5,311 nucleotides of DNA from Alphaproteobacteria bacterium (lineage in GTDB: Bacteria; Pseudomonadota; Alphaproteobacteria; Micropepsales; Micropepsaceae), in NCBI GenBank assembly GCA_028869725.1, contig JAGWRJ010000064.1:1-5311 (forward strand), in the 5' to 3' direction. How positions within the stretch are numbered: position 1 is the stretch's first letter; the number at the start of each line of letters is the position of its first letter. Below the pieces are notes generated by a model. That model saw only the letters and a program-made list of their open reading frames with translations. It made no database searches and was not told the DNA's origin. Shown piece after piece: positions 1 to 5,311 of this stretch. Position numbers and translations under genes: made by a program.

Positions 1-248
1 GCGCGCAGGCCGTCGAGCGCCTGGAACATGAGGCCGAACCGCTCCTCGCCATCCGCCTCCGCCGCCGCGCCGTCAATGTCGGCTTCCAGCACCGGCATAG
101 CGCGCCCGGCCATGACCAGGTCCGGGTCCAGCGCCCGAATCTCCGGCGGCAGGAACTGGTGGGTCAGGCCAAGCGTGTCCATCACATCGCCGATTACGGC
201 TGTGAACAGCCTGTCGCGGATCATCGCCAGCAGAACGTCATCCGTCAT
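1..248 (-). CDS. RraA family protein, N-terminal part (runs off the left edge)
   Basis: Reverse-strand frame open from an ATG at 248-246 to the window edge: 82 codons with no stop. The protein starts MTDDVLLAMIRDRLF and continues with T16-A-V-I-G-D-V-M-D-T-L-G27, then LPPEIRAL (33-40) and VMAGRAMPV (45-53). This order (a 'DVMDTLG' helix, a 'pp.ir.l' strand, then 'v.GrA.pv') matches the start of RraA-like proteins. That family includes RNase E regulator RraA and the metal-dependent 4-hydroxy-4-methyl-2-oxoglutarate/4-carboxy-4-hydroxy-2-oxoadipate aldolases and oxaloacetate decarboxylases. The catalytic Arg-Asp region would lie beyond the edge, so enzyme and regulator forms cannot be separated by residues here. 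Next to a sugar dehydrogenase, an aldolase or decarboxylase role on a sugar-derived acid is more likely than RNase control; that is inference. The start is supported by a GGGAGGAT ribosome site 7 bases upstream. Confidence 0.82.
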   Translation of the reverse strand, partial: MTDDVLLAMIRDRLFTAVIGDVMDTLGLTHQFLPPEIRALDPDLVMAGRAMPVLEADIDGAAAEADGEERFGLMFQALDGLR

Positions 249-255
249 CGAGTAG

Positions 256-263
256 ATCCTCCC
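256..263 (-). promoter_or_regulatory. Ribosome binding site of the RraA-family gene
   Basis: Reverse-strand GGGAGGAT, a strong Shine-Dalgarno match, lies 7 bases before the ATG at 248-246. It favours this start over the in-frame ATG at codon 9. Confidence 0.7.
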
Positions 264-354
264 TGCAATGGAAGCTAGAGCCCCCTGCTCCGCGCGTCCA
301 TGTCCGGCGCCCGAACCATGGTCAAAACCGGCGGCGTCGGACAACATCGCGTCG

Positions 355-362
355 CGTATACG
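355..362. promoter_or_regulatory. Palindrome CGTATACG, possible GntR/FadR-type operator
   Basis: A perfect 8-bp inverted repeat with a GTATAC core sits directly against the ribosome site of the dehydrogenase gene. Operators of several GntR/FadR-type regulators of sugar-acid genes (the UxuR/ExuR group, for example) have a GTATAC-centred palindrome. Flanking symmetry is absent (G on the left, A on the right), and an 8-mer palindrome can occur by chance, so this is a candidate only. Confidence 0.25.
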
Positions 363-368
363 AGGAGA
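362..368 (+). promoter_or_regulatory. Ribosome binding site of the sugar dehydrogenase gene
   Basis: GAGGAGA lies 8 bases before the ATG at 377. It fixes the start of the dehydrogenase and shares its first base with the CGTATACG palindrome, so a bound regulator could also interfere with expression close to the start. Confidence 0.75.
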
Positions 369-376
369 GCAGCATC

Positions 377-1144
377 ATGTCAGACCGGTTTGCCATTTAC
401 CCGAGCCTGCGCCGGAAGCGCGTTCTCGTCACCGGTGGCGCCACCGGCATCGGCGCCAGCATCGTCGAGCATTTCGCGCACCAGGGCAGCCATGTCGGCT
501 TCCTCGACGTCGACACGGGCTCGGCTGAAGCGCTGACCGCGCGCCTGCCGCCGCAAGCCACGGTGCGGTTCGAGCGGGCCGACCTGCGCGATATCGGCGA
601 GCTGCGCGCAGGCATCGCGCGGCTGAAGGTTTCACTCGGCGGTGGGATCGAGATTCTCGTGAACAACGCCGCGCGCGATGACCGGCACAGCATCGACGAG
701 GTCACCCCCGAATATTGGGACGAGCGCATGGCGGTGAATCTGCGCCACCAATTCTTCTGCATCCAGGCGGTGAAGGACGACATGATCGCCGCCGGCGGAG
801 GCTCGATCATCAACATGAGTTCGATCAGCTTCGTGCGCGCCAGCGGCGGCATGCCGGTCTACACCGCCGCCAAATCCGCGGTGATCGGACTCACGCGCTC
901 GGTGGCGCGTGATCTCGGCCCGCACCATATCCGCGCCAACATCGTCTACCCCGGCTGGATCATGACGCAGCGCCAGCTCGACCTCTGGGTAACGGAGGAG
1001 GCCGACGCAAAGCGCGCCGCCGGTCAATGCATCCCCGACCGGCTTTACGAACCCGATGTCGCGCGCATGGTGCTTTGGCTTGCGGCCGATGACAGTCGCA
1101 TGGTGACCGCGCGCGAGTTCCTGGTTGACGGCGGCTGGTTCTGA
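377..1144 (+). CDS. SDR-family sugar 1-dehydrogenase (D-xylose dehydrogenase-like)
   Basis: Complete 255-aa classical short-chain dehydrogenase, predicted cytoplasmic. Visible motifs: cofactor loop TGGATGIG (19-26), acidic D44 at the end of the second strand (NAD preferred over NADP), NNAA (96-99), and the catalytic set N121, S149, Y162 and K166 (YTAAK). The C-terminal FLVDGGWF is typical of the family. It has specific marks of Caulobacter-type D-xylose 1-dehydrogenase (XylB), recalled rather than searched: IYPSL near the N-terminus, DDRH (101-104), YWDER (113-117), VNLRH (120-124) and AAGQC before the C-terminal part. The likely reaction is NAD-dependent oxidation of an aldose to its lactone, the first step of a non-phosphorylative pathway. 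The actual sugar (xylose, arabinose, fucose, ribose or another) cannot be read from the sequence. It is transcribed away from the RraA-family gene, and no lactonase or dehydratase is present in the window. Confidence 0.9.
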   Translation: MSDRFAIYPSLRRKRVLVTGGATGIGASIVEHFAHQGSHVGFLDVDTGSAEALTARLPPQATVRFERADLRDIGELRAGIARLKVSLGGGIEILVNNAARDDRHSIDEVTPEYWDERMAVNLRHQFFCIQAVKDDMIAAGGGSIINMSSISFVRASGGMPVYTAAKSAVIGLTRSVARDLGPHHIRANIVYPGWIMTQRQLDLWVTEEADAKRAAGQCIPDRLYEPDVARMVLWLAADDSRMVTAREFLVDGGWF

Positions 1145-1176
1145 CCCCGCAGCCGCGGCATCGGACGAACACGCGG

Positions 1177-1335
1177 TCAACAGAACACGTCACCATCGCC
1201 ACCGCACAGAGCGCTGCGGACCAGCCCGCGGATGCGCCCGGTGCCGCGCGCGATCTCCTTGATCGACTCTCCGGCCTCCGCCGGCGCCTTGATGCCTCGG
1301 CTGGCTTCCTCACGAATGGCTTGCCGAACGCCCCA
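1177..1335 (-). pseudogene. Probable transposase remnant (helix-turn-helix fragment)
   Basis: On the reverse strand an open stretch of 52 codons runs from just after the ABC ATPase stop to a TGA at 1179-1177. It reads WGVRQAIREEASRG, then AGESIKEIARGTGRI, RGLVRSAL and GDGDVFC. The pattern 'A..G.SIKEIAR.TG...LVR..L.G...DVF' resembles the helix-turn-helix of transposases found in rhizobial and related genomes (ISL3-like, from memory). It has no start codon or ribosome site, and none of the catalytic domain follows, so if the match is right this is a decayed scrap. It lies in the same frame as the upstream ATPase gene, which may be chance. An alternative is that the resemblance is accidental in GC-rich spacer DNA. 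No inverted repeats or target duplications were recognised at its edges. Confidence 0.4.
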
Positions 1336-3165
1336 TCATGACGTCCCCGTTCTCGATGAATCCTGAACGAAATGCCCGTCGCTCACCTGCCGGTAACTCC
1401 GCTCGGGCGCAACGAAATCAACCGCCCTGAATGCACTGCCAACCTCGCCCTGCACGGTACGTCGCCGCGGACGGCGGGTGGGATCGGTGACGGGAACGGC
1501 CGCCAGCAATCGCCGGGTATAGTCGTGCTGCGGGTTTTCGAAGATATCGCGGCGCCGCCCGATCTCGACGATCTCTCCCATGTACATCACCGCAACGCGA
1601 TGACTGACCCGTTCCACGACGGCCATGTCATGCGAGATGAAAAGATAGGCGAGACCGTAACGTTCCTGAAGATCCAACAACAAGTTGATGACCTGGGCCT
1701 TGACCGAGACGTCGAGCGCCGAGACCGCCTCGTCCGCAATGATCAATTTAGGCTCCAGAGCGAGGGCACGCGCAATGCAAACGCGCTGCCGCTGGCCGCC
1801 CGAGAACTCGTGCGGGAAGCGCGTCGCCATCGATGCACAGAGACCGACACGCTCCAGGAGATCGGCCACCCGCTTCTTCGCTTCGGTCGGCGAAGCGAGG
1901 CCGTGAGCGATCATTGGCTCGGCAATTGCCTGCCCAACGCGAATGCGTGGATTGAGACTGTCGAACGGATCCTGAAACACCATCTGCGCCTGCCGACGGA
2001 TCGACGTGAGGTCGCGTCGGTCAGCGCTCCGCACCGCTTTGCCCTCAATTCGGATCGCGCCGCGCTCCGCTTCGGTCAGCCGGATGAGCGCACGCCCGGT
2101 CGTCGATTTGCCGCAGCCCGACTCCCCGACCAGTGACAGCGTCTCCCCGGGGAAAAGGTCAAAGGATATGTTCTCGACCGCATGAACGCGCCCGGCCAGG
2201 CGGCGCAGAAGCCCTTTCCTCACGGGATAGCGAACGACCAGACCATCGACGGCAAGAACCGGTGATTCCTGCGAGCGCACGGTATCGCTGGTCGGCGTGG
2301 CGATACTCTCTTCGCCCGTCGCAAGATCGACCAGCGGAAATCGCTGTGGCCGGTCGCGCCCGGCCATTGCCCCCAGCCGGGGCACCGACGACAGCAACGC
2401 ACGTGTGTAGGGGTGTTTTGCCCCCGCAAAGACGTCGACAGTCCCCCCACCTTCCACAACCTGACCGCGATATATGACGATCATACGATCGGAAATCTCT
2501 GCGACCACGCCCATATCATGCGTGATAAAGAGGACCGACATCCCATCTTCTTCCTGCAGCGCCCTGATGAGATCCAAAATCTGCGCCTGGATCGTGACAT
2601 CGAGCGCCGTGGTCGGCTCATCGGCAATCAGCAGCCGCGGCGAGCAGGCAAGGGCAATCGCAATGACGACACGCTGGCGCATCCCGCCCGAAAAGCTCAG
2701 GGGATAATCGCGCAGACGCGTCCGTCCCGATGGAATACGCACGCGATCGAGCAAACGCACCGCCTCCGCCTCTGCCGCCCGATGGCGCATACCACGATGG
2801 CGAACCAGGACCTCCGTAATCTGATCGCCAATGGTAAGAACCGGATTGAGACTGGTCATCGGTTCCTGAAAGATCATGCCGATGCGGTTGCCGCGGATCT
2901 TTCGCATCTCCTTGATCGGGCATGAGAGAAGGTCACGTCCCTCAAATTCGATCCGCCCCGTCGAACGCGCATTGGCCGACGAAAGCAGGCGCATGATGGA
3001 AAGCGCCGTAACGCTTTTGCCTGACCCTGATTCCCCGACAACAGCGACGGTCTCTCTTGCCCCGATGTCGAAGCTCACGTTCCGGACGACGTCCTGCCAG
3101 ACCCCGTCGATACGGAACGATGTCGTCAGATTCGAAACCGCGAGCACGGCGCGACTCTGGCTCAT
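1336..3165 (-). CDS. Fused double ATPase of a dipeptide/oligopeptide-type ABC importer (DppD-DppF fusion)
   Basis: A 609-aa cytoplasmic protein with two complete nucleotide-binding domains in one chain. Domain 1: Walker A GESGSGKS (44-51), Q-loop Q100, signature FSGGM (158-162), Walker B LLIADE (178-183), D-loop ALD (187-189), H-loop H216, then the HPYTRALL segment (251-258) of the oligopeptide ABC C-terminal extension. A linker of about 40 residues follows. Domain 2: Walker A GESGCGKS (347-354), Q398, signature FSGGQ (454-458), Walker B LIIADE (474-479) with A480 where Pro is usual, D-loop ALD (483-485), H512, and a C-terminal extension with HDYTRRLL (547-554). All catalytic residues are present in both halves, so both sites should hydrolyse ATP. 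It powers import through the two adjacent permeases. Its ATG overlaps the permease stop by 4 bases (ATGA, 3165-3162) with only a weak AGGG nearby, suggesting translational coupling. Family architecture is clear; substrate is not. Confidence 0.95.
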   Translation of the reverse strand: MSQSRAVLAVSNLTTSFRIDGVWQDVVRNVSFDIGARETVAVVGESGSGKSVTALSIMRLLSSANARSTGRIEFEGRDLLSCPIKEMRKIRGNRIGMIFQEPMTSLNPVLTIGDQITEVLVRHRGMRHRAAEAEAVRLLDRVRIPSGRTRLRDYPLSFSGGMRQRVVIAIALACSPRLLIADEPTTALDVTIQAQILDLIRALQEEDGMSVLFITHDMGVVAEISDRMIVIYRGQVVEGGGTVDVFAGAKHPYTRALLSSVPRLGAMAGRDRPQRFPLVDLATGEESIATPTSDTVRSQESPVLAVDGLVVRYPVRKGLLRRLAGRVHAVENISFDLFPGETLSLVGESGCGKSTTGRALIRLTEAERGAIRIEGKAVRSADRRDLTSIRRQAQMVFQDPFDSLNPRIRVGQAIAEPMIAHGLASPTEAKKRVADLLERVGLCASMATRFPHEFSGGQRQRVCIARALALEPKLIIADEAVSALDVSVKAQVINLLLDLQERYGLAYLFISHDMAVVERVSHRVAVMYMGEIVEIGRRRDIFENPQHDYTRRLLAAVPVTDPTRRPRRRTVQGEVGSAFRAVDFVAPERSYRQVSDGHFVQDSSRTGTS

Positions 3166-4100
3166 TCGCCCTGCCGCGGATTGAGGATGTCACGCAACGA
3201 ATCGCCAATGAGATTGATGGCAACGATCAGCAGAAGCAGAGCCAACCCAGGGAAGAAGCTGATCCAATAGTCTCCGGAGAGCATAAACTCATACCCATTG
3301 GCAATGAGCAGACCGAGCGACGGCTTCGTGATGGGAAGACCGATGCCGAGAAACGACAGCGTCGCCTCCAGCATGATGGCATACGCCACCCGCATGGTGA
3401 CGACGACGATGAGGGGCGCGAGGCAATTGGGCAGGATATGAGAAAAAAGAATGCGCCGATCCGGCAAAGCCATGGAGCGCGCGGCCTCGATAAAGGTACG
3501 CCGACGCACGACCAGCGCGGAGCCACGGACGGTGCGCGCGTAATAGGCCCATTGAGTGACCACCAGGGCAAGAATGATTTTGTCCACACCTTGTCCGAGC
3601 ACGGCCAGCAGGATCAGAGCAATGAGGATCGCAGGAAAGCTGAGCTGGATGTCGACAATCCGCATTAAAAGGGAATCGACCCAGCCGCCGACATAGGCAC
3701 CGAGAAGACCGAGCGACGTTCCGATGACAACGGCGATCGCAGCACTCGAAAGCCCCACGAGAAGACTGGTGCGCAGACCATAGAGAATGGCACTCAGGAG
3801 GTCGCGCCCCTGGTCGTCGGTGCCGAGAAGATAGAGCATGCCGTTCGCGCCACGCGAACCCGGAGGCAGACGCCCATCCATGATGTTCAGCTGAGCGAGA
3901 TCATACGGGTTCTGCGGCGCAATGACTGGCGCCAAAATCGCAACAGCCACCAGAACGATCACGACGGTTATACCGAAAAGAGGCAACCGGTCGCGAAGCA
4001 GCGCCAGAAGCACCCGACGAATGGACGATTCGGAACCAGCCCGCATGGTCACAGCGGCACTTCTGCCTTTCACCTCCGTCAGGTTCGCGCCTTCAGTCAC
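3162..4100 (-). CDS. DppC-type inner-membrane permease of the ABC importer
   Basis: 312-aa integral membrane protein of the binding-protein-dependent transport family. A cytoplasmic N-terminal tail of about 40 residues precedes the first membrane helix (about 42-62). Then come the conserved periplasmic LGTDDQGRD (92-100), helices near 114-136 and 150-170, a probable one near 174-190, the EAA loop (EAARSMALPDRR, 205-216, continuing to LPN at 223-225) that docks on the ATPase, and helices near 227-250 and 280-299. The C-terminus DSLRDILNPR is typical of DppC/OppC. It starts with GTG (4100-4098), overlapping the DppB-like stop as GTGA; a GAGGAG at 4114-4109, 8 bases upstream, supports this over the in-frame ATG at codon 19. 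It pairs with the DppB-like permease to form the channel. Substrate cannot be told from the permease alone. Confidence 0.93.
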   Translation of the reverse strand: MTEGANLTEVKGRSAAVTMRAGSESSIRRVLLALLRDRLPLFGITVVIVLVAVAILAPVIAPQNPYDLAQLNIMDGRLPPGSRGANGMLYLLGTDDQGRDLLSAILYGLRTSLLVGLSSAAIAVVIGTSLGLLGAYVGGWVDSLLMRIVDIQLSFPAILIALILLAVLGQGVDKIILALVVTQWAYYARTVRGSALVVRRRTFIEAARSMALPDRRILFSHILPNCLAPLIVVVTMRVAYAIMLEATLSFLGIGLPITKPSLGLLIANGYEFMLSGDYWISFFPGLALLLLIVAINLIGDSLRDILNPRQGE

Positions 4101-5074
4101 TCCGCCGTCTCCTCGATCCGCACTCTTGGGTCGGCGGCCATATAGAGAAGGTCCACGATCAGATTGATGACACTCACCATCACGACCGTCATCATCAGAT
4201 AGGCGAGGATAACCGGACGATCGAGGACGGCGATGGAATCGATGATCAGCTTACCCATCCCAGGCCAGGCGAAGATGGTTTCCGTCACCACCGCGAACGC
4301 AATCAGCGAGCCAAGCTCGAGCCCGATCACGGTGATCAGCGGGATCAAGGTATTCCGCAGCACGTGCACAAGGACCACGCGGCTTTCCGAAAGTCCCTTC
4401 GCCCTGGCAAAACGCACATAATCGAGCTGCACCGTTTCGATGACACCGGCGCGCGTGATGCGAATGACCAGCGATATCTTGAACAGAGCAAGATTGAGGG
4501 CCGGAAGCAGCAGATGCCGAATACCATCCCAGGTAAGAAAGCTGACCTGCACACCGAATATGGAAATGGTCGCCCCTCGCCCCGAGGCCGGCAGCCATCC
4601 CAGGAAAACGCTGAACGTCATGATCATGACGAGGCCGATCCAGAATGTCGGCAGGCTGAAGCCCAGGATCGAGAAAGTCATGATCGATTTTGCGGCGACG
4701 CCGTTCGGCCGCAGCCCCGCGTAAATGCCAAGCGGAAGACCGATGGTGAGGGCCATGACCAAGGCTGCAAAAGCAAGCTCGAGCGTCGCCGGCATACGCT
4801 CCAGGATCAACCGGATCGCCGGTTGGTTGTAGACAAAGGAATTGCCGAGATCTCCTTCCAGGGCATGCCTGAGAAAGATGCCGTATTGTTCGATAATTGG
4901 CTTGTCCAGGCCGAAGGATTTGATCACCTGCAGTCGTTCGGCTGGCGTTGCCGTCGCGCTTAGAAGCACATCGACGGGATTGCCGACAAAATTGAGTCCC
5001 ACGAAAACCAGCACGGACATCGCAAACAACGTCAGAACGGTTTGAACGAGCCGATTGAGGAGGTACCGAATCAT
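4097..5074 (-). CDS. DppB-type inner-membrane permease of the ABC importer
   Basis: 325-aa membrane permease, counted from the ATG at 5074-5072. It begins MIRYLLNRLVQTV, the usual DppB/OppB opening, with the first helix at about 9-29. The long periplasmic loop carries GLDKPIIEQYG (55-65) and GDLGNSF (74-80). Further helices lie near 98-120 and 133-158, then LLLPALNLAL (188-197), the EAA loop DYVRFARAKGLS (218-229) ending at LRNTLIP (239-245), ETIFAWPGMG (265-274), a last helix near 288-310, and DPRVR (315-319). An in-frame ATG 15 codons upstream (5119-5117) would overlap the preceding gene by 35 bases and add an untypical VVAPITTRWNEFAS tail without a ribosome site, so the shorter form is preferred. 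No strong Shine-Dalgarno precedes the chosen ATG either; the upstream stop is only 10 bases away, so re-initiation is likely. Confidence 0.92.
   Translation of the reverse strand: MIRYLLNRLVQTVLTLFAMSVLVFVGLNFVGNPVDVLLSATATPAERLQVIKSFGLDKPIIEQYGIFLRHALEGDLGNSFVYNQPAIRLILERMPATLELAFAALVMALTIGLPLGIYAGLRPNGVAAKSIMTFSILGFSLPTFWIGLVMIMTFSVFLGWLPASGRGATISIFGVQVSFLTWDGIRHLLLPALNLALFKISLVIRITRAGVIETVQLDYVRFARAKGLSESRVVLVHVLRNTLIPLITVIGLELGSLIAFAVVTETIFAWPGMGKLIIDSIAVLDRPVILAYLMMTVVMVSVINLIVDLLYMAADPRVRIEETAE
4109..4114 (-). promoter_or_regulatory. Ribosome binding site deciding the GTG start of the DppC-type gene
   Basis: Reverse-strand GAGGAG lies inside the end of the DppB-type coding sequence, 8 bases before the GTG at 4100-4098. 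It makes the non-ATG start credible and places the two permease genes in a 4-base overlap. Confidence 0.65.
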
Positions 5075-5084
5075 ACTCGCAAAC

Positions 5085-5311
5085 TCATTCCACCGCGTGG
5101 TGATCGGTGCGACCACCATAAGCCGCGATGCGACCGATCACGAACTCGCGGAACCCTGCCTCGTCGACCCCCGTCACCAGCGTCGTGTTGGCGGGGCGTC
5201 CGGTCTGACCACGGTAATCGGCGTAGGAATGTCCCTTCGTGTATCCCGTCACTTCAACGCCAACCGCAACCGGACGGCCGTGAAATAACGAGGGCTCGAT
5301 GAGCCAGGCCA
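5085..5311 (-). CDS. Nucleoside hydrolase-like protein, C-terminal part (runs off the right edge)
   Basis: A reverse-strand frame enters at the window edge and ends at TGA (5087-5085), giving the last 74 residues. It reads AWLIEPSLFHGRPVAVGVEV, then TGYTKGHSYADYRG, TGRPANTTLVTGVDEAGF and REFVIGRIAAYGG. This matches the C-terminal end of the inosine/uridine-preferring nucleoside hydrolase family: an 'a.ll.PsLF..rpv.V.VE' helix-strand, a 'TrG.t..D.r' strand, and a final 'p.N..v...vd...F...' strand and helix. In the family the conserved His-Asp of the active site and calcium site comes immediately before 'A.li.P.lF', so it should lie just outside the window. Members cleave the N-glycosidic bond of ribonucleosides to free base and ribose. 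The stop is 10 bases before the DppB-type start, so it is in the same operon. Specificity cannot be judged from this part. Confidence 0.75.
   Translation of the reverse strand, partial: AWLIEPSLFHGRPVAVGVEVTGYTKGHSYADYRGQTGRPANTTLVTGVDEAGFREFVIGRIAAYGGRTDHHAVE

Larger units (their letters stand above)
249..376. promoter_or_regulatory. Divergent intergenic region between the RraA-family gene and the sugar dehydrogenase gene
   Basis: These 128 bases must contain leader or promoter sequence for two genes read in opposite directions, unless one is driven from further away. Visible elements are the two ribosome sites and two perfect 8-bp palindromes, ACCATGGT (315-322) and CGTATACG (355-362), with centres 40 bases apart. 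A reverse-strand TTGACC (325-320) could be a -35 box for the RraA-side gene, but the hexamer 17 bases further on (CATGGA) is a poor -10. No convincing sigma-70 promoter was found for the plus strand. No coding frame is supported here. Confidence 0.5.

Noticed and set aside
632..1180. Long reverse-strand open frame opposite the dehydrogenase gene (182 codons)
   Set aside because: It mirrors a clear SDR gene with intact motifs. The product is compositionally odd, has no recognisable domain, and such shadow frames are expected in GC-rich DNA.
1271..1284. Hairpin CCGGC-CTCC-GCCGG as a terminator between the convergent genes
   Set aside because: The stem is only 5 bp with no T-run on either side, and it lies in the transposase-like coding remnant; short GC hairpins are frequent in such DNA.
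1372..2136. Long plus-strand open frame (254 codons) opposite the ATPase gene
   Set aside because: It lies wholly antisense to conserved ABC ATPase sequence, shows no family motif, and its His/Arg/Asp-rich product is typical of antisense frames.
3441..3450. Run of six A (T6 in the coding sense) as a frameshift site in the DppC-type gene
   Set aside because: The permease reads through intact with all family motifs after the run, and no sensible alternative-frame product follows.
3057..3668. Plus-strand open frame (203 codons) opposite the DppC-type permease
   Set aside because: Its very charged, low-complexity product is what the complement of hydrophobic membrane-protein codons gives, and there is no ribosome site or domain support.
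5075..5119. Longer N-terminus for the DppB-type permease (start at 5119)
   Set aside because: It would overlap the hydrolase end by 35 bases, has no ribosome site, and adds a tail not typical of the family, whose members start close to MIRYLL.
1..5311. CRISPR array, tRNA or rRNA genes, long direct repeats
   Set aside because: None seen by eye. Almost all of the window is accounted for by protein genes, and the two short gaps show no repeat-spacer pattern or tRNA-like structure.

Overview
The window looks like chromosomal or megaplasmid DNA of a high-GC alphaproteobacterium, probably Rhizobiales or a relative. The reasons are the GC-rich wobble positions, a short-chain dehydrogenase closely resembling Caulobacter D-xylose dehydrogenase, and a dipeptide-type ABC transporter with a fused double ATPase, a layout common in rhizobia. 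This is an inference from protein style; no taxonomic marker is present.

Left part (1-1144): a divergent gene pair around a 128-bp intergenic region. On the minus strand, running off the left edge, is the N-terminal third of an RraA-family protein (aldolase/decarboxylase-like fold). On the plus strand is a complete 255-aa NAD-type sugar 1-dehydrogenase of the SDR family. The shared intergenic region holds two good ribosome binding sites and two 8-bp perfect palindromes, one with a GTATAC core like operators of GntR/FadR-type sugar-acid regulators. The pair suggests oxidative sugar or sugar-acid catabolism.

Middle (1145-1335): a spacer between the convergently oriented dehydrogenase gene and transporter operon. 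On the minus strand it carries an open frame resembling a broken transposase helix-turn-helix, with no start codon of its own. No convincing rho-independent terminator is visible.

Right part (1336-5311, all minus strand, read right to left): the C-terminal end of a nucleoside hydrolase-like enzyme, a DppB-type permease, a DppC-type permease and a fused DppD-DppF-type ATPase. The genes are separated by 10 bp, then overlap by 4 bp (GTGA), then by 4 bp (ATGA), so this is one operon. A periplasmic binding protein is not in the window and probably lies beyond the right edge or elsewhere. The hydrolase suggests that this 'peptide/nickel' importer may serve nucleosides or related N-glycosides, with the cleavage enzyme made alongside the importer. 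No wholly new system is evident; the most useful leads are the hydrolase-transporter coupling, the divergent regulatory region and the transposase scar.
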